Positions 46,570-58,439 of a DNA stretch of 64,000 bases are shown here, in pieces. The stretch spans positions 1 through 64,000 of the forward strand of contig MU401641.1 of the NCBI GenBank assembly GCA_022579005.1. Reading direction: 5' to 3'. Numbering within the stretch: the first letter of the stretch is position 1; every line of letters begins with the position of its first letter. Position numbers and translations under genes: made by a program. The notes beneath the pieces were generated by a model, which had not been told where the DNA came from, searched no databases, and saw nothing but the letters and a program-made list of their open reading frames with translations. Origin of the DNA: Poronia punctata. Its lineage: Eukaryota > Ascomycota > Sordariomycetes > Xylariales > Xylariaceae.

Positions 46570-49005
46570 TCATCCTTGAACGTCATCTTTAATACCCCAG
46601 CTACCCACGATCCTCATGGCCTTCTCATCACCATCAATCAGACGTTCATCTTGCAGGGCATTTGACAGACATCTCCAGGGATCACGGCTACCGCCCCACT
46701 TCAATAGGTTCTCTTTCAACCTCTCCCCGTTTTCTCTGTCTAGTGCGGCACCGTTCTGACCGGCCGAGAAGACGACCCTCCATACGCGTTCCGAGAGTAC
46801 TTGGTCGAAGAGATAGCTGTAGTATGTACTGCCGTATCCGACCAGATGACCGAAGAAACCCTGCCATCTCGTGCCTTGAGGATCGGGTGGGAGTTTTCCA
46901 AATTTCCTCTGGAGGTCTAGGTAGATTTGTGTAGAGTCAAAGTCTCCATCACGTACTGCCGGCGAGTGATACTGTTGGTCTAGCATGGCTAAGATGATCT
47001 GGTTTTCTCGTTCCGATGCCTTGAAGCGATTGGAGACGTGTAGCCGTTCAGCGACCATCTGATACGGTAGCGGTTCGTCCGTCTTATAATGGCGGGCGAA
47101 CAAGGCAAGAACAGACGGATCTGCGCAGAAATGTTCCATCAAGGTGGAGGGAAGTTCGGCAAAGTCGGTGGCGCACCGTGTTCCGGCAACGTTTTGGAGT
47201 GAAGTACGGGCCAAGACGGAATGGATAGCATGTCCCATCTCGTGGAAAAGGGTCTCCATCTGATAATACTCTAACAAGGCGGGCTGACTGCGATCTTCCT
47301 TGTCTTGATGGAAGTCGCATACTAATGCAATAGTCGGCAGTTGCTTCACCGATCCGGATTGCTGCGAAACATGCATACCGTCGTTGGCAGCTTCAAGAGG
47401 CGATTCGAATGTCGGCGATCCCTCTCGTCCGTTTTGCTCCCATACTTGTTGTATTTCGTCAGGCAAGATTTCTCGCGAGCAACGCACGGTGAAATGTGCC
47501 GGGTTGGGGGACTTGTCTTCCCGGTAAAATAAATCGCAATACAGAACAGCCACATGCCCGTCCGTATCGGAGACCACGTCCAACCGTCTCACATCCGGAT
47601 GCCATGTCTCGCCTGGGAGAGTTTCTCTGGGCACTAGCCGTATTCCGTAAAGGCGGCTAAAGAGCCGGGATAACCCTTGCATGACCGTGCCGAGAGAAAA
47701 GTAGGCGGCCAAGAAGTCATCCGTCTTGCGCCTCGATCGCATGCCGAGCCGTATGTTTTCCATGTAGTAGTCTTTATCCCAAGCTTGCAATTTGACTTCC
47801 TCGGCGACTTGGTGAGCGGCTTGAAGCTGTTTGCGCTTCTCCGCTAAGAGGTCGGCCACCTCCGCTTCTACAGAAGAAGAGTTATGTCCGGATAGGGCCT
47901 GTAGGAACTGGTGAACAGATTCCGGCGTCTTTGCCATCATTTTGTCCTGGAGTGTCATATGGCCATAGCTCTTAAACCCTGACAAATCAGCTAATTGACT
48001 ACGGAGTCTAAGCATGCTCTCCAGAGTAGTAACTGAATGCTTCGCTGCCGTCCTCGTCGCACAGTATATCGCTTTCCTGGTGTCCTCATCGTGCACCCTT
48101 CTCAAAGCCACCGCAGTTGCAGGGGCCAGAGTCGGCATTTGGACGACACCACGGCGGGTCATCTTACGAGCAATCAAAGGGTCTATACCTCTCAATTTAC
48201 TGCTGGGTAGCTCGATATATCTCTGTTCAGGCTCCATATGATCGACGAATACAGATCCAAGCTCGCTAATCTTCTGGGAAACTTGTACAAAAGTATCTCG
48301 ATATTGCTTCGGCAGGTGAATAGCGGATTTCTTGAAATCTTGCTGTAGCAACTTTGCGACTGTCACCTCCTCCTCGGTCCAACTGGCGACGACGTCGGGG
48401 GTCTCTAGAGCCTTGCCCAGTTGATCGCTGAGCGCAGTAGAGGTGTTGAGCTGGTTCATGTACATGTACACTCTGGACCAGGCAACACTCGCGGCATTTT
48501 GGATATTGGCATCCGGATGTGTTATCCGAACGAAATCAGAGACATCCAAGACTCGACAGAGAAGATCGCTTAATCTGTCCAGGTCCCGGACCAGAGTCTT
48601 GTATTCTTCTATGCTCGAGGCATTCGTAACCTTGTCAACGAGGGTTGACGCCCTCTCTATCGTGATATTGGCAAAGTCGACGAATCCCTGGGGCGACGTC
48701 AAGTATTTGTTCCGGAAAAGCCCGACATTTTTTGTTTTGGTTCCCTGAAGGAGGTTTCTAAACCCGGACGAGGACTCGACAGTCGGCGGGAAATCGAACA
48801 ATTGCCGTAAGAGCGCATCGTCGTGTTTCGCGCTGGCTGTGGACCGGTCCGCCGGCAAGCCATGGCTATATGCACCATTGTCAGGCGCCGTCGCGGGCGC
48901 AACGGAACGCCATCGTCGTTGGGGAACCGCCACTCGTTTCTGGGCTCGCGAAATCTGTCGAATACATCTTGAACAGGTCCACGGACCTGGTCGCATAGCT
49001 ATCAT
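46570..49005 (-). CDS. oct1: Mitochondrial intermediate peptidase (Oct1/MIP)
   Basis: This M3-family metalloprotease removes an octapeptide from precursors after the matrix processing peptidase has cut. It is a single exon of 811 residues. The N-terminus is Arg-rich and free of acidic residues for about 40 positions, as expected of a matrix presequence. The zinc site 'FHEMGHAIH' lies near 587-595, with the following 'DFAELPSTLMEHF' supplying the third ligand. Other M3 blocks are 'GYGSTYYSYLFDQ' and 'ASERENQIILAMLDQQYHS'. Length and order fit fungal MIP proteins (about 780-810). Confidence 0.96.
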   Translation of the reverse strand: MIAMRPGPWTCSRCIRQISRAQKRVAVPQRRWRSVAPATAPDNGAYSHGLPADRSTASAKHDDALLRQLFDFPPTVESSSGFRNLLQGTKTKNVGLFRNKYLTSPQGFVDFANITIERASTLVDKVTNASSIEEYKTLVRDLDRLSDLLCRVLDVSDFVRITHPDANIQNAASVAWSRVYMYMNQLNTSTALSDQLGKALETPDVVASWTEEEVTVAKLLQQDFKKSAIHLPKQYRDTFVQVSQKISELGSVFVDHMEPEQRYIELPSSKLRGIDPLIARKMTRRGVVQMPTLAPATAVALRRVHDEDTRKAIYCATRTAAKHSVTTLESMLRLRSQLADLSGFKSYGHMTLQDKMMAKTPESVHQFLQALSGHNSSSVEAEVADLLAEKRKQLQAAHQVAEEVKLQAWDKDYYMENIRLGMRSRRKTDDFLAAYFSLGTVMQGLSRLFSRLYGIRLVPRETLPGETWHPDVRRLDVVSDTDGHVAVLYCDLFYREDKSPNPAHFTVRCSREILPDEIQQVWEQNGREGSPTFESPLEAANDGMHVSQQSGSVKQLPTIALVCDFHQDKEDRSQPALLEYYQMETLFHEMGHAIHSVLARTSLQNVAGTRCATDFAELPSTLMEHFCADPSVLALFARHYKTDEPLPYQMVAERLHVSNRFKASERENQIILAMLDQQYHSPAVRDGDFDSTQIYLDLQRKFGKLPPDPQGTRWQGFFGHLVGYGSTYYSYLFDQVLSERVWRVVFSAGQNGAALDRENGERLKENLLKWGGSRDPWRCLSNALQDERLIDGDEKAMRIVGSWGIKDDVQG

Positions 49006-49530
49006 CTTGATGCACCGGGCATCATATCACGTATTTACAAGTTGGGTTAAAGGCAAAACTCCCAGCAATTCAACAAATACGCATGATAAAAGACGAGAAA
49101 GAAGCTGGTCAGGCGAAACGCCGAGTCATACCTACCAACAGGTAATTTAGTGACATGTACGTGAAGTACGAGAAGTAGTGGCTTCCGTCGTATTGGAAAA
49201 AGATGCTGGTACGGATATTCTATATCGATAGACGTTCTACCGGGAACAGGTCCCTCTCTGATGATGTGCCTGGTACCTTAATTTTTTTTAATTTTAGTGA
49301 GCTGCTTGGTGCTGAGAGGCGCTGGCCGAGCGCGCTGGCCCAATCACTGGGTGGAATCCCGAGCCTCCGGAAATAGCCGCAAAAAAAGCCAGGTACCGGA
49401 GGCATGTGTTGTACTTTGTACCTTGACGACGTCAATTCAGAAATTCATCTCACAACTTTCTTAAACAAGGCACAGGTTATACAACGTAGACAGCCCTCTC
49501 CCTACCCAACCCGCTGAATTTCTCGGCAAG
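49006..49530. other. Divergent intergenic region
   Basis: These 525 bp separate two divergent genes for mitochondrial proteins (the peptidase and the MICOS subunit). A shared promoter is possible. No other feature was seen. Confidence 0.5.
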
Positions 49531-50515
49531 ATGGCTGCGAGAGTGTTGCTGCGACAGGTATTTGAAACCCCCTCGGCGTCCAATTGACCTTTTTAGAGAT
49601 ACTAATATTATTTCGTCTGCACGTAGCGAGTCGCTGCGCCTTTCATGGCCGCCGCTCTAGTTGGAGGTGCCCTTATTCCCTCGGTTGCGCTCGCCGAATC
49701 ACCAGCACACCAGGGTCACGAACGTTTCTTGGTACGAATTTATTCCCACGGAAAATAAATCCATCCCGATCTTTGTTAGAATAATAGAAAGCGGAACATT
49801 AAATAAGAAGCCCCGTTCTTCTCGGCTAACAAACGACTTTAAATAGTCTCACAAGAAGCCCATCTACGATGATTTCGAGGCCCCCCTACCAAAGGCCACC
49901 ACGCCAGTCCCCTCTCCCACATCCGCCACAATCCCCGCCCCTTCAGACGCTTCCACCGAGCCCGTGGAGGTAGAATACCGTGCGATATCGCGAACCCCGA
50001 CGCCGACGGACCGTCTAGCCGCACAGGTGGGCAAAGCCCGGCTATTCCTCTACAAGCACGCCGTTGCAGCCGAGGACGGCGTCAACGCCGCCGTAGACAA
50101 GGCCTTCAGCCTCGAGCGCTCCTTCACATCGACCGTCGCGTCCCTGGCGCCGTCGCGCGAGAGCGGCGAGCAGCTGATGCCGGGACTCGTCTACGTCCTG
50201 GTGGCTTCCATGGCCGGCAGCATCATGTCGCGGAACCGCAATATCCTCCTCCGCGCCTCCCTTCCCCTGGCGCTGGGCGTTGGCGCCGGCTGGATCGTCA
50301 TCCCCGTTACTATGGGCAATGTTTCGGATCTTCTATGGACGTACGAGAAGCGGTTCCCCGTCATCGCCGACTCTCACATCCGCACGCGCGACAGCATCGA
50401 GAATGCATGGCACATGACGAGAGTCCATGCCGAACTGGGCAAGAATTATGTCGAAGAGAAGGTTGCAGATGCTCGGGATACTGTTGAGGGTTGGGTCAAG
50501 ACGGGCAAAAATTAA
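49531..50515 (+). CDS. MICOS complex subunit of the MIC26/MIC27 (apolipoprotein O-like) family
   Basis: This inner-membrane protein helps shape mitochondrial crista junctions. Exons 49531-49557, 49627-49731 and 49847-50515 give 266 residues; the first exon has only nine codons, and the introns are 69 and 115 nt. An N-terminal Arg-rich and hydrophobic stretch (about 1-32) acts as import signal. 'KKPIYDDFEAPLP' near 49 follows. A Pro/Thr-rich linker leads to 'TDRLAAQVGKARLFLYKHA', 'SFTSTVASLAPSRESGEQL' and a double hydrophobic segment ('MPGLVYVLVASMAGSIM' and 'LPLALGVGAGWIVIPVTMG') joined by a short basic loop. This is the ApoO/MIC26-27 signature. MIC26 and MIC27 cannot be told apart here. Confidence 0.9.
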
Positions 50516-50872
50516 CTTGTTAGAGCGATTGTACCACACCCCCTAAGGAAAAAGAAAATTGGCTGTACTATAGATGGGAGAATAGAAGCATAATCCATTT
50601 TTTCCTTTGTTTAGTCATAGGTTATATCGGTAATACTCGATGTTACCAATTTTCTGTCAATACTTAGGACCGAAAAGGGGCAATAAGGGGTCGGACAAAT
50701 ACCAGTGTAGTAGGATTTTGCTTCGATTGTCAGTCTATAGGGGTATACATATTTTATACTATCAGACAACATGCCAGTCTATCTACGCAATCCGTACACT
50801 TCTAAATTGAATTTTAAACAAGCCTTCAGCCTTCTTCAACGCCAGTATTAAACATGCAGTCTAGGTTCCCCG
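50516..50872. other. Convergent intergenic region
   Basis: These 357 AT-rich bases lie between the ends of the MICOS and carrier genes. Nothing beyond 3' untranslated sequence is apparent. Confidence 0.6.
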
Positions 50873-51929
50873 TCATTTGGAACTGTTTTCCCCATCATAA
50901 CTTACAAGGAGGTTTAGAATTCTTTCATACGTCCACATCGTGACAGCACTCGCTGGTGCTGCTTTCAACAAGCTGACTGTTAGCCCCCTGTACAGACCCC
51001 TCATTCCCTCTTTCTTAACAATCTGCTGGATGCTACTAATGGTGCCCCTATACTCTGGTATGTTTTTGTGTATGTACTGACTTCGGGTTGGACCTTGGAC
51101 TTGGATGCGCTTGCGTACAAGGTCGAGTGGGAAAACAGCCGTCTTCGCGATGACACTGGCAATTACACCAGCAGTTGCGTCACCGGACCCCCATGGCAGT
51201 TTCATCTCGCCAAGTGGCAGACGCGCGGTCTCGTATATAGCGAAGAAGGTGCCCATGAGTGGTACAATCTGCGCGAGACCAGGGGCCAGCCCACGGAAGA
51301 ATCCCTTCATACCCTCGTCATGATGGATTTGCCAGACGGCGCGACGAAGCGATGCGTATACACGATCGTTACCCTGCGCGGCGAAACGCGTGCGCAACAG
51401 GTCCAAGGGATATGTAGTCGCCGTGGCCGTAGCGCCGGCAGTCGCGCCGCTGAGGAACGATTCGATGGCGTGCGGGAGACGGTGTTCTTCGGGGATTAAG
51501 CGATGGATGAGCATGGTGGTGGATCGATAGGCCGTGAACTGGATAGCGGCGTACGAGACGTACATCAGCTCCGCGGGGACGTTGCCCTTCCACAACCCCG
51601 TGATTCCCTCATGTTTCAGAATGTGTTGTAGTGTCTTTATTGTGCCCTTGTAGACGGGCGAACCGCGTAGGCTCTCATGAGACAGGGGATCCGAAAGCGA
51701 GTGTGACTGCAATTGCAATCGGATCTTGACTACGTCGAGTGGCGCGATCACGAACCTCGATATCAGACCGGCCGTGGCCCCGGCCGTGACGACTTCGAGT
51801 CGTGTGCCCTGCCAGTGATGCCATTGTCAGGCTTTTCGCAGTTCCTTTCCGTGCAAGAGTGTATGATGGAATCTTCTGGCGAAGCAGCAAGCTTACCTCA
51901 TCTTGTAGGCGTTGACCGGCCTTCGACAT
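50873..51929 (-). CDS. tpc1: Mitochondrial thiamine pyrophosphate carrier (Tpc1-like)
   Basis: This SLC25-family inner-membrane carrier takes thiamine pyrophosphate into the matrix. Exons 51929-51897 (11 codons) and 51808-50873 give 322 residues; the intron is 88 nt. Three tandem carrier repeats each carry the Px[DE]xx[KR]x[KR] signature: '[10 protein letters not shown]' near 33, 'PLDLLRTRF' near 140 and '[10 protein letters not shown]' near 240. The segments '[20 protein letters not shown]' and '[20 protein letters not shown]' are typical of the TPC/CoA-carrier branch. The length equals that of fungal Tpc1 proteins. Related carriers (CoA, ADP/ATP-like) are the alternative. Confidence 0.9.
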
Positions 51930-52334
51930 ACACCCGTGGGTGTCCTACCCGGACAAGGGGGTCCCGTCTGTTCTAGTACGAGACTGACGTGTCGGTCTTT
52001 TGATATGCCCGGCCAAGTATCTGATCAAGATGGAATTACAGGACCGTATTCTCGACTCAGATCTGTTGCACTCGATTAGCGCCAAAAATACAGCTGCACT
52101 GTAAATGCGGGTTTCGGACTAGTGTCACAGTTGACATCGGGGAAATTTAGCTTTTGGCACCGATTGAGAATGCCAAGGTATGGAGATAGAATGTTTGGGT
52201 GTGGGCCTCTGGTTGATAGCATCATTGGTACCTGCTACCAGAAATTTGACTGATAGTAGCCGAATCCAGAAGTAATGGTACGGACAAGTAAAATAAGTCT
52301 GGGTAAAGATATTGTAAAGTGATATTAGCCGATC
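51930..52334. other. Promoter-side spacer between Tpc1 and the AT-rich island
   Basis: About 400 bp of normal composition lie upstream of the carrier gene. No open frame or repeat was supported. The composition changes sharply after about 52370. Confidence 0.5.
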
Positions 52335-52548
52335 TACAGCGCACTCTAGGGCATATATATTATTAGTTTAGGTTTTTTGTATTAAAGTAGAGCGTAAGCT
52401 ATTTAAGCTAGTTTGCTTAGCTAGCTTATATAAGCTAAAAGTAGTTTGTATACTTAGTAGCTAAAAGTAGTTTATACGTATAGCTTAGCAATGCTTAGCT
52501 AAGCTTTACTAGTAAGCATATATAAGCTAAAAACTAGCTAAAAACGCT
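52335..52548 (+). repeat. Left-edge repeat unit, copy 1 (less mutated)
   Basis: This unit starts 'tacagcgcactctagggcat' and matches copy 2 with an offset of 466 bp. It keeps more G and C than copy 2. Roughly 25 of its G/C positions are A/T in copy 2; I see about two changes in the other direction and no transversion. Confidence 0.85.
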
Positions 52549-52750
52549 TATAATTAAAATAACCTATACTTAAAATAATTAAAAATAAAGCTAAAAAATT
52601 TACTTTTAATAACTTAAAAAAAAAAGTAAAAATAAAAAATAAAATATTAAAAGTATTAAAATAAATACTTTTAAAGTAATATAACTTAAAAATAAAAATA
52701 AGTTAAAAGTAATTTAATTTTGTTATATATATTGCTTAAAAATAAGTTAT

Positions 52751-52805
52751 ATAAAAAAAAGTTATAAAGTAAAGCTTTAAAGCTAATAAAATAACTTATT
52801 TATAG
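52751..52805 (+). repeat. Mutated copy of the island's right edge
   Basis: This segment aligns without gaps to 58385-58439 over 55 bases. I count 20 transitions, all toward A/T in this copy, and 2 transversions close to the end. Confidence 0.85.
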
Positions 52806-53013
52806 CGCACTTTAAAGTATATATATTATTAATTTAAGTTTTTTATATTAAAATAAAATATAAGCTATTTAAGCTAGTTTGCTTAGCTAGCTTATATAAG
52901 CTAAAAATAGTTTATATACTTAGTAGTTAAAAATAGTTTATATATATAGCTTAGTAGTGCTTAGCTAAGCTTTATTAATAAGTATATATAAGCTAAAAAC
53001 TAGCTAAAAGCGC
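52801..53013 (+). repeat. Left-edge repeat unit, copy 2 (more mutated)
   Basis: This is the direct repeat of 52335-52548 with G/C to A/T transitions. It begins 'tatagcgcactttaaagtat'. It directly follows the sequence matching the right edge of the island, so the arrangement is head-to-tail. Confidence 0.85.
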
Positions 53014-53932
53014 TTAAACTTATATTTAATATATTTAAAATAAAAAATTAGTAAGTAAGTAAGTAAATATAAGTATATGTTTTTAAAAAAGTAAAGCTTA
53101 GTAAAATAAAGCTAAAAAAATAATATTAATAAGTATAAAAAAAAACGTTAATGCTTAAAAACTAAACCTAAGCACTTTTTTAATAATAATAATATTATAA
53201 ATAAGTTTATAAGTAAAAGTAAATCTTTATTAAATTTAATATTAATATGCTTTTAAGCAAAACTTTTTTTTTTTTATAAGCAATATTAATATAAATATTA
53301 AACTTATATAAGCAATAATATTATAAGCTATTTTGCTTATATTAAAAAATAAAATAAAAGCTTAAAACTTAAAGCAAATTTAATACTAATTTAATTTAAA
53401 CTAAAAAATTTTTAAGTATATTAAAAATATGCTACTATATATTTATTATATATATTATTTTATTAAAATAAGTTAAAAAAGCTTTAAAATAGCTTTGCTT
53501 TAAATTTAAGCTAATTATTTATAAAATTTTAATATTTTTTATAATTACTTTATATATTATAATATTTAAAAGTATATTTACTATATTAAAGCTTATAAAA
53601 GTAATAAAAGTAGTAAATATATAATAATAAATTAATTTTAAAGCAAAACTATATTATATTTAAGTTTAATTTAATATAAGTTAAATTTTTTAATAAGCTT
53701 ATTACTTTATAAATTAAATTTGTTTAAATATATAATATAGTTTATAAAAACTTTATTAATATAAAAAAACTTTAAAAGTTTTATTTTTAAAGTAGTAAGT
53801 AATAAACTTAACTTAAATTTACTTTAAATTTAACTTTAATAAAGCTTTTTAGCTAATTTTTAAAATTTTATTAGTTAAATTAAAAAGTTTAAATAACTTA
53901 GTTTTAATATAAGCGCTATACTTTGCTATATA

Positions 53933-54196
53933 GCTGCTGCTTTTAAAGCTAAAAAAGCTAAAAAAGCTAAAAAAGCTAAAGCTAAAAAAACTTAAGCTAA
54001 AAAAGCTTAAGCTAAAAAAGCTAAAGCTAAAAATAAAGCTTTAGCTAAAAACAAAGCTAAAAATAAGTTTAAAAAAAGCAAGGCTAAAAACAAGTTTAAA
54101 AAAAGTAAAGCTAAAAATAAATTTAAAAAAAATAAAAAAAATAAAAGAAAAATAAAAAAAATAGTAAAGAAAATAGTAAAAAAAAGTAAAAAGTAG
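53933..54196 (+). pseudogene. Fossil Lys/Ala-rich coding segment inside the RIP island
   Basis: One frame of 87 codons up to a TAG (54194-54196) reads as repeated Ala-Lys-Lys, then Lys-Asn/Phe-Lys-Lys-Ser units. It is broken only by two TAA codons (53993 and 54008). Each TAA would be CAA (Gln) before a C-to-T change, which fits RIP. A basic repetitive tail of a transposon protein is a fair guess; the family is not recognised. Confidence 0.4.
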
Positions 54197-57100
54197 TTTA
54201 AATTAATATTAAATTTAACTTACTTATAAAAAAAAAATATATAATATAAAAAAAAACTAGTTACTTTTTATAAGCAAAAAAAATATTAACTAATTTTAAT
54301 ATATAAAAAAACTAAAGCTAATATAAATTTAATATAAATTTAACTTAAAATATAATAATTATAAAAAAAGCAAGGCTTTTAATAAACTACTAGCAAAATG
54401 TTAACTTATTTAAATTTTTTTTAATATTAAAACTTTATAGTATTGTTTTATTATATTTAATATTTAGTAACTAAAAAACTAAATATTTACTTTATTTATA
54501 TTTTTATTAGCAGCGTATTATATTACGCTTTTATAAAAGCTATAGCTTAAATACTTTTTTTAGTTAATTTTTAAGTATATTAAATATAAGTTAAAAATTT
54601 GCAGTGCGCAGGTTTTTAAAAAAGCGCTGTTATTAAGCTAAAAAAAAAGGTTTTTATTAGCTATATATACTAAAATTAAGCTTTAACTAAGCAGTTAAGC
54701 TATATAATATATTAAGTAAGCTTATATATTAGTTATAGCTATAATAATATAAGTATTAAAACGTTTTTTATTTATTTTTATATTATAAAGCAATAGTTAA
54801 AAATAGTTTTTAATTAATAATAGCTAAATTAAAAACTGTGCTAAGCTAAGTGCTTGCTATTTAATTTTATTATTTTAATTATAATTTTTATATATTACTT
54901 TAATAAAGCAAAAAAAGCTATGCTAAATAGTTATAAAAATAGCGTTTATAACTATTTTTATTTATTTTAGCTTACTTTTAGTTATTATTTTAAATATAAA
55001 ATTAATTAAAAAACTTAGCAGTATTAGGTTTTTTTTATTACTAGTTTGCTTAAAAAAAAAAAGTAAATAGCTTTTTATATAAGCTGCTTTGCTTATAAGC
55101 TTTTAAAAATAATAATATTAAGTATAAAGTTAATATATACTAAATATAATATAAAAACGTAGCTTTATAGCGTTATGCTTTTTACTAAAGTTTATAATAA
55201 GCTAAATGCTTAGTTATAAAAGTATAAATAAAAAGCTTTTTTATTAACTAGCTAAAACTAAAAGTATTAAACTTTATATTATTTTTTATATTTATTTACT
55301 ATATTTTTATATTTATATTAAGTTAATAATATAAGTTTAGCATATAGTAAATATAAGTAGTTATTATGCTTATAAAAGCTATACTATTATAGCTAAGCTA
55401 AAAAGCATAAATAAAAATAAATTTTAAAAAATTTTACTATTATAAGTATAAGTTAGCAATTATTATAAAGTTATTATAAAAAAAAATATTAGCTAGTTTA
55501 TTATTTTAAAAAGTTATATAATAAATATATATTATAATATTATACTTTATTATAGTTAAAAAAATATTTTATAATATATTAAGCAATAATAAGTTTTTTA
55601 TTAATATATTTATAAAGCTAGCTTAAGCTATAATATTATTTATATAAACAATTATTATATTAGCTAATTAAAAGTTAGCTTAATAGTAAAAAGCAACTTA
55701 AATTATAATAATTTTAAAAGTATTAATATTAAAGCTTTACTTAAATAGTATATAAATATATATAAAAGCTTAGCTTTTAAAAATTAGTAAGGCTTTTTAT
55801 TATTATTTTTAAGCTTTAGTACTTTTATACTAAAAGCTGCTAATATTTAAGTTTATTGTGTTTATAAATAAATAAAAAATAAAATAAGTATGCATTTATA
55901 GTAAAAATAACTTATTAAAGCATAAAAATATGTTATACTACTATTTAAAGTTATAGTAAGCGTTTAAAAATAGTAAGTAAGCTTAGCTTAAATAAAATAC
56001 TTATAATATTGCTTAAAAGTTAAAAAAAAAGCGTAGCTAATTAAAATAACTAATAAATAAAAATAAAAGTACTTAGCTAGCTTTTTAACTTTATTATATA
56101 ATATATATAGTTTTGCTAATGCTTTAAAAATTATTTGCACTATTTTTGTTATTTTATTAAAAAATAAAAAAGCTTATATTAAAACTATATTAATTATAAT
56201 ACTAAGTACTTTAGTATAAGTACTTTTTATATTTTTTTTAAGTTAAAAATTAAGCTTAAAGCTTAAAAAAACAGCTTATACTTAATATATACTTTAGCTA
56301 TATAATAAGCATAAATTGCTTTTAATATAAAAATAAAATTATTAAAGTAATATAAAATAATAATAAATAAAAAAAGCTTTTTAAGTATTTAATATAATAC
56401 TTTTATAAAAAAGTTAAATATAAAAAAGGCTATATAAAGCCTAAATAGTAAGCAGTTTTTATAATATACTTATTTTTTTTACTTAAAGCTAAAAAGCTAT
56501 TAGTTTTAAAGCGTAACTAAAATAAGCTAAAAAGCGTTTTTTAAGTTATATTTTAGTAAGTAAGCTTTTATACTAGCTTATTAAACTATGTTAAATATAG
56601 TAATAATTAATATATACTTTAAAAACCTAAACTTAAATAAAATTTAATTATTAACTAAGTTTTAATTAAAAAAAAATAAGTAATATATATAGTAAAAAAA
56701 ACTATTTAACTTTAGCACTAAGCTTAGCAAAAAATAAAAAATATATTTTAAATTAAAAACGTATTTAATTTAACTTAGCTTTAAATTAAAAGCAATTTAT
56801 AACTTAATTATACTATAGTTATTATTTATTAATAAAAAGTTTTTTAACTACTTTAGCTTTAAAAGGTTTTTATAGCTAATTTTAGCTTTATAATATAAAA
56901 TTTTATAAACTAAGCAGTTTAGCTTGTTTAAGTATATTATAAGCGCTTAAGCTTAAGCTTTAAAAATAAGCAAGCTAAAAAAATATTATAAAATAAGCAA
57001 ATTTAAGTTAAAAACGTAAAAAGTAAAGCAAATATTAGCTATAAAGCGCGCTAGTAAAAATGCTAAAGCTTATAAAAGCTATAGTACTTATAATACTTTA

Positions 57101-58439
57101 AATTAAAACTATGCTATAGTTAATACTTTTATAGCTAATATGTTTTATTTTTTTTTAAATAGTTATAAGCTAAATATAAGTTATTATAAGCTATATATAT
57201 ATGCTTACGCTTATAATTAATAACTACTTAGTTATATTTAATAAAATTATATTTATAATAAATTTAGTTTAAAAATAATTACTAGCTAGCTTTTTTGCTT
57301 AACTTAGTATTAGTTTTAAAGTAATTTAAAGTTAATAAAGCTATTTTAAGTATGCTTAGCTTAAAATAGCTATATTTTTATTTTTAATTTTACTTTAACT
57401 ATATTGCTACTATATGCTATAATAAAAAGTAATGCTTTATTTAAGCTATAATAAAAACTATTATTAAGCATATTTTATATATTAAGCTTAATTTATAAAC
57501 TATATAAGCAAAATTATTTATAGCTAAAGTAATATATATTATATTTTTAAATAGCTAAAAATAAATTAATATAAACGTTAAAAAATAGTATGCTTAAAAG
57601 CTAATATTTTTATTATATACTTTTAGTTTAAAAGTTACTATATATATTATAATATTGCTAAACTAGCTAATATAAAGCATAGTTGCTATATTTAAAGTAT
57701 AAATTACGCTTATATAAAGCTTAATTAAGTTTATTAGCTTAAAGTTGCTTTAATAAATATAGTAAATTTACTTTTAATTAATTTTAAAAAACTAATTAGC
57801 TATAATATAAATTAAAAAAATAATAGCTAACTTATTAATATAAGTAAGCTTTAACTTACTACTAGCAAGCTAGCTTTAAAACATATTTAATATAAACATT
57901 TATTATGCTTATAGCTTTTTTTTATGCTTTTTACGTTAAAAGCGCGCAAAGCATACGCAGCGCTTATAAAGCTTAAGCTTTTTAGCTAAAAAAAAAAAGT
58001 TACTAGTTATATTAGCGTATGCTTGCTTTTTAGCTAGTTTTTTAAGCAGTAACTAAATACTAAAATTATTTAAAATAAAAAACAAGCTTAGTATTACTTT
58101 AATAAAAAAGTTTAATAACTATATAAATATAGCCTATTGCTTAAATATAGCTTATTAAAGTAAGTTTGCTTTTATAAACCTTATAAAATTTTTTGCTATA
58201 TTATTAAATTAAGCACTTTAAACTATTTTTTTAATAAAAAACGTAAAAAAAAAAAAAAGTAGTTTTTTAAAAATAATAATAGCAATGCTTTTAACTTTAT
58301 ATTTATTTAAAGTTTATTAAAATAAAGAAATAAAGCTTAAAAGCAATCTAATTTTGCTATATATACTGCTTAAAAATAAGTTATGCAAGAGAAGGTTGTA
58401 GGGTGGAGCCCTAAGGCCAGTAGAACAACCCAACAATAG

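Larger units (their letters stand above)
52335..58439. repeat. AT-rich island: RIP-mutated repetitive element(s)
   Basis: About 6.1 kb are made almost only of A and T, with residual G and C mostly in AGCT/GC contexts, and no usable frame in any direction. Two internal comparisons show the cause. A unit at 52335-52548 is repeated at 52801-53013, and 52751-52805 is repeated at 58385-58439. In both pairs nearly all differences are transitions from G/C to A/T in the inner copy. This is the signature of repeat-induced point mutation on a transposable element. Both edges are less mutated than the interior. The element class cannot be recognised. Confidence 0.88.

Noticed and set aside
52335..58439. 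The AT-rich island as a centromere, a mitochondrial DNA insert or a classical LTR retrotransposon
   Set aside because: It is small and lies between normal genes, shows transition-only repeat differences, has no mitochondrial genes, and the left repeat unit is not found in full at the right end.
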